7,937 nucleotides of DNA from SAR202 cluster bacterium (lineage in GTDB: Bacteria > Chloroflexota > Dehalococcoidia > Lucifugimonadales > UBA1123): positions 1-7,937 of the forward strand of contig JASLRP010000415.1 in NCBI GenBank assembly GCA_030743915.1, read 5' to 3'. The notes beneath the pieces are model-generated. The model did no database searches and was not told where the DNA came from. It saw only the letters and a list, made by a program, of their open reading frames with translations. This document shows, one piece after another, positions 1-5,000 of this stretch; the first letter of the stretch is position 1, and every line of letters begins with the position of its first letter. Both the position numbers and the translations under genes were made by a program.

Positions 1-536
1 ACGCCGGCGCCGGAGGAGTTGGTCTCATCCTCACACAGATGGTGAAATTCCTGGGCGGGACGGTGATTTCCACTGTGTCCACCGAGGCCAAAGCCCAGCT
101 TTCCAGAGACGCCGGAGCCGATCACGTAATTAACTATGTCGAAGAGGACTTTGAGGCGCGGGTCAATGAGATAACCGGCGGCGCCGGAATCCAGGTCGCG
201 TACGATTCGGTGGGCAAAACGACCTTTGACGGGAGCGTGGCGTGCTTGGCTCCACGGGGCTACATGGTGCTGTATGGTCAGGCCAGCGGCCCGGTTGACC
301 CTGTGCCCGTGGCTGTTTTGAATGCCAAGTCCTTGTTTCTGACCAGGCCGGGGCTAGGGCATTACACCCTGACCCGTGAAGAACTGCTCCAGCGGGCAGG
401 CGATGTTCTGGGCGCGGCCCAATCCGGCAAGCTCAACCTGCACATGCACGGGACGTTCCCATTGCAGGATGCGCCCGAAGCCCACCGCCAGCTTGCAGGC
501 AGGGAGACCACCGGGAAACTGCTGCTCATTCCATAA
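1..536 (+). CDS. qor: NADPH:quinone oxidoreductase, Qor type (5'-truncated by window edge)
   Basis: This is the C-terminal part of a medium-chain (zinc-independent) quinone oxidoreductase. Such enzymes are soluble and reduce quinones or similar enones with NADPH. The frame is already open at base 3 and reads AGAGGVGLILTQ before the first Met at base 39, so that Met is internal and the true start lies upstream of the window. AGGVG is the Rossmann nucleotide-binding loop. It is followed by ISTVSTEAKA, GADHVINY, VAYDSVG, FLTRPGLGHYTLTREEL and the terminal GKLLLIP, which align in order with what I recall of E. coli Qor (about 327 residues). The 177 visible codons would therefore be a little over half of the protein, lacking the N-terminal GroES-like domain. 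The stop is TAA at 534-536. The SDR gene follows 150 bases later in the same direction and may be co-transcribed. Quinone specificity is inferred from the family; other enones are possible substrates. Confidence 0.93.
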   Translation, partial: AGAGGVGLILTQMVKFLGGTVISTVSTEAKAQLSRDAGADHVINYVEEDFEARVNEITGGAGIQVAYDSVGKTTFDGSVACLAPRGYMVLYGQASGPVDPVPVAVLNAKSLFLTRPGLGHYTLTREELLQRAGDVLGAAQSGKLNLHMHGTFPLQDAPEAHRQLAGRETTGKLLLIP

Positions 537-619
537 GGCGCCAATGTCACAAAATACGCCATGCTGAACATATTGGAGCATCTGGTCGTCGGCCTCACGG
601 GCATCGTTCCGCTGGCGAT

Positions 620-650
620 CAGACCCTTCGCTTGCGACCTCAGGGTGGCA
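620..650. repeat. REP-like intergenic element (candidate)
   Basis: This 31-base stretch in the qor-SDR gap has the ACCCTTCGCTTGCGACCTCAG core flanked by CAG and GTGGCA. Its ends can pair as ACCCT (622-626) with AGGGT (641-645) around a 14-base loop. It resembles, from memory, the interspersed element with core CCTTCGCTTCGCTCAGG that recurs between genes in Chloroflexota and some other bacteria. Only one copy is in this window, so repetitiveness cannot be shown here. It could weakly stabilise or terminate the upstream transcript, but no T-run follows it, so it is not a standard terminator. Confidence 0.4.
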
Positions 651-673
651 CAGTAGCTGAAAGCTGACCCACC

Positions 674-680
674 AAAGGAG
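674..680 (+). promoter_or_regulatory. Ribosome binding site of the SDR gene
   Basis: AAAGGAG lies six bases before the GTG at 687. This strong Shine-Dalgarno match decides the start. An ATG two bases earlier (685) is followed at once by TGA and cannot be the start. The GTG start gives MKKLEGRVALVTG, a standard SDR beginning. Confidence 0.85.
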
Positions 681-686
681 CCCGAT

Positions 687-1436
687 GTGAAGAAACTTGA
701 AGGCAGAGTCGCTCTGGTGACTGGCGCGGGGCGCAACATAGGCCGGGCGACGGTCTTGAAACTGGCGTCCGAAGGGGCCAATGTCATCGTCAACGCCCGT
801 TCCAACCAACAGGAAGCTGACTCGGTGGCTGAGGAGGCCCGCGCCCTGGGCGTGAAGGCGATGTCGGCTCTTGCTGACGTCTCCGACCCTCAGCAGGTGG
901 AGAGCATGGTCTCGCGAGTCACGGATGAATTCGGAAAGATCGACATACTCATCAACAACGCCGCAATTCGACCGCACATGCCCTTCACCGAGGCGTCGCT
1001 GGAGGACTGGGAGAGGGTGAGAGGGGTGATCCTGGATGGCAGCGTCTATTGCACTCGACAGGTCATCCCTTTGATGGCGGAGAACGGGTATGTGCGTGTC
1101 CTGTTCTTCACGGGCGACGGCTCCTATACCGGAGGCTCGGACCGCGCTCACGTATCGGCGGCCAAGATGGGGTTAGTCGGTCTGGCCCGCGCTCTGGCGA
1201 CAGAGTACGCGCCCAAGAATATCCGCGTTAATGTGGTTTCCCCGGGCAAGATTGATACCTCTCGCGACATGTCTTGGTATCCCGAGGGCGGCATGACCGA
1301 GGCCACAGGTATCCCGCTGGGTAGGCTGGGAACAGTGGACGACATCGCATCGACATGTCTGTTCCTGGTCTCTGACGATTGTGGATTTATCACCGGCCAG
1401 ACCATCCACGTCAATGGCGGAACAAGCTATCACTAA
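687..1436 (+). CDS. SDR family oxidoreductase with degenerate catalytic tetrad
   Basis: This is a complete 249-residue classical short-chain dehydrogenase/reductase of the FabG-like type, of usual length, soluble and probably cytoplasmic. The start is GTG with a strong ribosome binding site. The cofactor-binding side is intact: TGAGRNIG (12-19), R38 after the second strand (suggesting NADPH), ALADVSD (61-67), NNAA (90-93), and VVSPGKIDT (183-191). A gapless alignment from memory to E. coli FabG (offset +5) puts I115 where the tetrad Asn should be, G143 for Ser, V156 for Tyr, and only K160 is kept (motif HVSAAKMG, 155-162). H155 and T142 lie beside the lost positions. Family knowledge says the Tyr is the proton donor, so ordinary ketone reduction is doubtful. 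The protein may use another residue, catalyse a different reaction, or have a binding or structural role. The substrate cannot be read from the sequence. It may be co-transcribed with the upstream qor gene. Confidence 0.95.
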   Translation: MKKLEGRVALVTGAGRNIGRATVLKLASEGANVIVNARSNQQEADSVAEEARALGVKAMSALADVSDPQQVESMVSRVTDEFGKIDILINNAAIRPHMPFTEASLEDWERVRGVILDGSVYCTRQVIPLMAENGYVRVLFFTGDGSYTGGSDRAHVSAAKMGLVGLARALATEYAPKNIRVNVVSPGKIDTSRDMSWYPEGGMTEATGIPLGRLGTVDDIASTCLFLVSDDCGFITGQTIHVNGGTSYH

Positions 1437-1647
1437 GGAGTGGCGCTACTCGAAATAATCAAACAGATGAACGCTGTGTTTACGGCGCGAAATGATCATT
1501 GGATTTAGCTTAAACACAAGCACTGTTGACTTAAAGCTTGTGGCAACAGCAAACTGAATGAAGAGATGTATTCACAGGCATTGCTGAACACGACACGTTC
1601 GAAAGCAATTTGGAGTGTAATCAACAGCTGGTCTGTAAACGTCTTCG

Positions 1648-1681
1648 TTTGTTACAAATCGGGCCAAAGTGATTATATAAT
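1648..1681 (+). promoter_or_regulatory. Candidate sigma-70-type promoter for the kinase gene
   Basis: TATAAT at 1676-1681 is a perfect -10 hexamer in AT-rich sequence. Upstream, at the -35 distance, lies TTACAA (1652-1657, 18-base spacer), which matches the consensus at only three of six positions. That -35 region sits inside an 11-base odd-centred palindrome, TTTGT-T-ACAAA (1648-1658), which could be an operator half-overlapping the promoter. Transcription would start near 1688 and give a leader of about 325 bases before the kinase ATG. The weak -35 suggests activator dependence, or that the match is chance. Confidence 0.4.
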
Positions 1682-1706
1682 GTTTGAATAACCGTCAAAC
1701 AGGAGA

Positions 1707-1763
1707 GTTACTGAGAACGCTCGTTTCCATACCTTTTGAACAATCAGTAACGAGATTCTTTTT
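1707..1763 (+). promoter_or_regulatory. Competing hairpins and T-run in the kinase leader (possible attenuator)
   Basis: Two perfect inverted repeats share their right arm. GTTACTGA (1707-1714) pairs with TCAGTAAC (1744-1751), and CTCGTT (1720-1725) pairs with AACGAG (1749-1754). The arms overlap at 1749-1751, so only one can form at a time. The second is followed directly by ATTCTTTTT (1755-1763), the layout of an intrinsic terminator, though its stem is short and its loop is 23 bases. Placed just downstream of the TATAAT box, the pair looks like an antiterminator/terminator switch. The pairing is seen directly; the function is inference. Confidence 0.3.
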
Positions 1764-1970
1764 CAGCACTCTCGGGCCGGCCGCATTGGGTCAATAAAGA
1801 AGAATATTGATGATCCGGCCTTGTACGCGGGCTCCAGAAGATATCTGCGGCACAATGAGTTACCATATTGAATGTGAACTCCTGACAAGGTCATTCTAGC
1901 GTGCAGACTCGCTGTCATGAAGGCTCAAGCCCCCACAACGCAATCAATTGCCCCAGCACAAGCGTGATCA

Positions 1971-2009
1971 GTTCCAAGTGTGGGAACCAATTTCCACTTG
2001 ACCGGGAAC
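1971..2009 (+). promoter_or_regulatory. Ribosome binding site of the kinase with nearby inverted repeats
   Basis: GGGAA at 2004-2008 lies five bases before the ATG at 2014 and is the only plausible, though weak, Shine-Dalgarno. GTTCC (1971-1975) can pair with GGAAC at 1983-1987 or with GGAAC at 2005-2009, which is the ribosome binding site itself. CAAGTG (1975-1980) can pair with CACTTG (1995-2000). These alternatives could make translation start depend on RNA folding, but the stems are only five or six base pairs. Confidence 0.35.
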
Positions 2010-2013
2010 GACG

Positions 2014-5000
2014 ATGTTAATTGAGCCAACCGAACAATTCACGGAACAGCTGGCCCTGGCCGAAATAGGTCGCATAGTTTCTTCGTCGCTGAACATTGAC
2101 GACATCTACGAAGGCTTCGCTGACGCAGTTGCGAAACTGGTGCCGTTCGACAGCATCGCGATCGCGATGATCGACGTCAAATTGGGTATCGTGACATTGT
2201 CTTACATGACAGGGAAGGACTGGGCGACGCACCAGACTGGCGACCAGGTTCCTTTAGCCAACTTGGATGGATCATTGCTTGGCGCAGCAATCGAGTCGAA
2301 GTCAAGCAAGTTGATTCAAGGCTCAGACCGAGAGGATCTGATCGGGCAGTTCTCGACACTTTCAAGGGCTGTTGACGCAGGTTTTCGCTCTTTCATGCTC
2401 GTCCCAATAATCTCGAATGATCTGGTTATTGGCGCGCTCACTTTGAGATCTACGAAATGGAACGCATACGAAGATCAACAGGTGCAAACCGTCGAGCGCA
2501 TAGCGATTCAAATCACCGGCGCTCTTGCGAACGTTCAGCTTCATTCAGAGTTGGCTCGGGAGTCAAATGAACGCGAGACGCTGGCTGCAATCGGACGACT
2601 GATCAATTCGTCACTGAATATCGATGAGATGTACGAAACGTTCGCTGATCAAGTTCGAAAGCTTGTGCCGTTCGATAGCATCGGGTTCGGCCTTGCCGAC
2701 CCTGAAACGGGTGTGGGCAGGCTAACGAGCAGGATCGGCGATGGATTTCATCCTCAGGCATCCAGGCAAGGCTTTGTAGTGCCTGGTTCACCAATGGAAA
2801 AGATGCTTGAGACGAAGGACAGCATCTTGATCCAAAGTTCAGATTCTCAGGACACTATCGAAAGGTTTCCAGCCCTTGCCCAGGCAATTGAATCAGGCCA
2901 TCGCTCTTTCATAAGCGTTCCTTTGATCTCGAACGACCTTGTGATCGGCGGGCTGACGCTGCGATCGAAGCGACGGAATGCCTATACATTCGACCAACTG
3001 AGGACTGTCGAACGGATTGGGAATCAGATCGCAGGCGCTGTCGCAAACGCTGGGCTTCACGCTGAGTTGTCGAGTGACTCAGAGCAGCGAGAAGCGCTGG
3101 CTGAAATCGGTCGTATCGTTTCGTCTTCGTTGGACATGGATGAAGTGTACGGGCGGTTCGAGCACGAAACAAAAAAATTGGTGCCATTCGATAGTTTGGG
3201 TATCGTAACTGTCGACATTGAAAGAGGCATGGGGTGGTCTGCGTATCGCTCAGGCGAGAACTGGTTGGCTCTCCGAGCCGCCGAAGAGTATTCGTTAGCT
3301 GGATCGCCGCTGGAATACGCAATCGAGACTAACTCAAGCGTTTTGATCCAAGGATCAGAAATTGAGGACATGGTCGCGAGATTCCCGATTCTCTCATTGG
3401 CCACAGGAGTCGGTTATCGCTCATTCATCACGGTCCCACTGACATCTAACAACGTTGCAATCGGCGGACTATCCGTTAGATCGTTGAAGTGGAACGCATA
3501 TGCGAATGAACATGTAGAGATTGTCGAGCGAGTGGCAAACCAAATCTCCGGAGCCATTGCCAACGCACAGCTTCACTACGCGCTGGCGCGCGAATCAAGC
3601 GAGCGAGATATTCTGGCCGAGATTGGCCGTATCATGTCCTCATCGCTCGATATCGGCAATGTGTTCGAACGATTCGCGGAGCAAGTGAGCAGATTGATCG
3701 ACTTCGACCGCTGTAGCGTGGTGTCCATAGGACCGAAAAAAGGAACCATCGCCACAGTCTACGAGTCTGGAGCCGCGTTGCCAGGATGGGAACTCGGCGT
3801 GATGCATCCGCTGAGTGGCTCAGCAGCTGAATCGACGTTCGAGTCGGGCATCGGCATGGTATTGACCGATGATGATTATGAAGAGTCCGTGCTGCGTCAC
3901 CCTCAATTGGCAGACGGACGGAGGAAGGGATTTCGGTCGAGAGCGTCAGTTCCCCTGATATCTGATGATCAGGCGATCGGAGTGCTAACCCTGAATTCCT
4001 TTGAATCCAGCGCTTATTCATCCATCAATCTGGCGCTTTTGGACCGGATTGGGATGCAAATAGTTGGAGCGGTCGCCAATGCCCAGCTCCACGCTGAGCT
4101 GGAACAGCAGGCGCACAAAAGAGAGGTGTTGGCTGAAATAGGTCGCATCATTAGTGCCTCAGCAGACCCAACAGAAATGTACGCGAAATTTGTTGAGCAG
4201 GTGCTCAAGCTTCTGGATTTCGACCAGTTAGTGCTGTCCCAAATTGATCACGAAACCGGTGTTTGCCGCAACTTCTATCTGGCTGGCGATCAGGTACCAA
4301 TGCGCCAGGATGGAAGCCCTTTTCCGTTTGAAGGTTCGTTCGCTCAGCGCGTGGCCGATGCGCGGCGTGGAGTGTGGGTGACCCCGGAGAGTCTTCCGGG
4401 CCTAATAGCTGAGATTCCCGGCACCCGTTATTCTGCGGATTTCGGCTTGAGGTCTTTCATTGGGGCGCCCATGGTAGTAAATGATCAGGTGATGGGTGTC
4501 TTGAATGTCAACTCATTCAACATCGACGCCTATGACGATAACGACGTTGCCATTGTGGAAAACATAGCTCTTCAAATAGCCGGCGCCATTGCCAACGGTG
4601 ATCTGTATCGTCAGGTTCAACAGGAGGCGAGAGAGCGACACGCGTTGTCAGAGATTGGTCGCATCATAAACTCCTCGGCAGAGCCGAGGGAAGTTTTTGC
4701 GCAGTTTGCCGAACAAGTGCGGGAACTGTTGGATTTTGATCAAATCGTGTTGACTCACATCGACGAGGAATCGGGCACCAGCACACATTCATACTTGGCA
4801 GGCGAGCAGCCAACAGACCGCTCCGAAGGGGACGTTTATCCACTGGACGGTTCGTTCTCTCAGCGTGTCGCCGACGATCGGAAAGGGATCAGAACGACAT
4901 CGGTGATTCTCGAAGAACTTAAAGATGAGATTCCCGGTTCGTTGCAGGCCGTGGCATTCGGGCTGCAATCATTCATAGGGGCGCCCTTGGTTGTAAGTGA

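Larger units (their letters stand above)
1437..2013. other. Intergenic region upstream of the GAF kinase; no gene seen
   Basis: This 577-base stretch is visibly richer in A and T than the flanking genes and is broken by stops in all frames. Only very short frames exist, for example 14 codons from 1467, without a ribosome binding site worth the name. No tRNA or known riboswitch was recognised. It begins with a weak four-base stem (1438-1441 with 1448-1451) just after the SDR stop that lacks a T-run. It also contains an 8-base palindrome GGCCGGCC (1775-1782) and the candidate promoter and hairpins listed separately. Its length suggests that the kinase gene is transcribed independently of the oxidoreductase genes. 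Confidence 0.7.

Noticed and set aside
561..656. Small + strand open frame of 31 codons in the qor-SDR gap
   Set aside because: It has no ribosome binding site, overlaps the REP-like element, and its product has no recognisable feature. Its length is within chance expectation.
354..1151. Long reverse-strand open frame of 265 codons
   Set aside because: It spans the end of qor, the gap and half of the SDR gene, both firmly identified on the + strand. Its translation has no recognisable domain and is rich in Arg, His and Gln, as expected of an antisense shadow.
1438..1451. GAGT/ACTC hairpin just after the SDR stop as a terminator
   Set aside because: The stem is four base pairs and no T-run follows.
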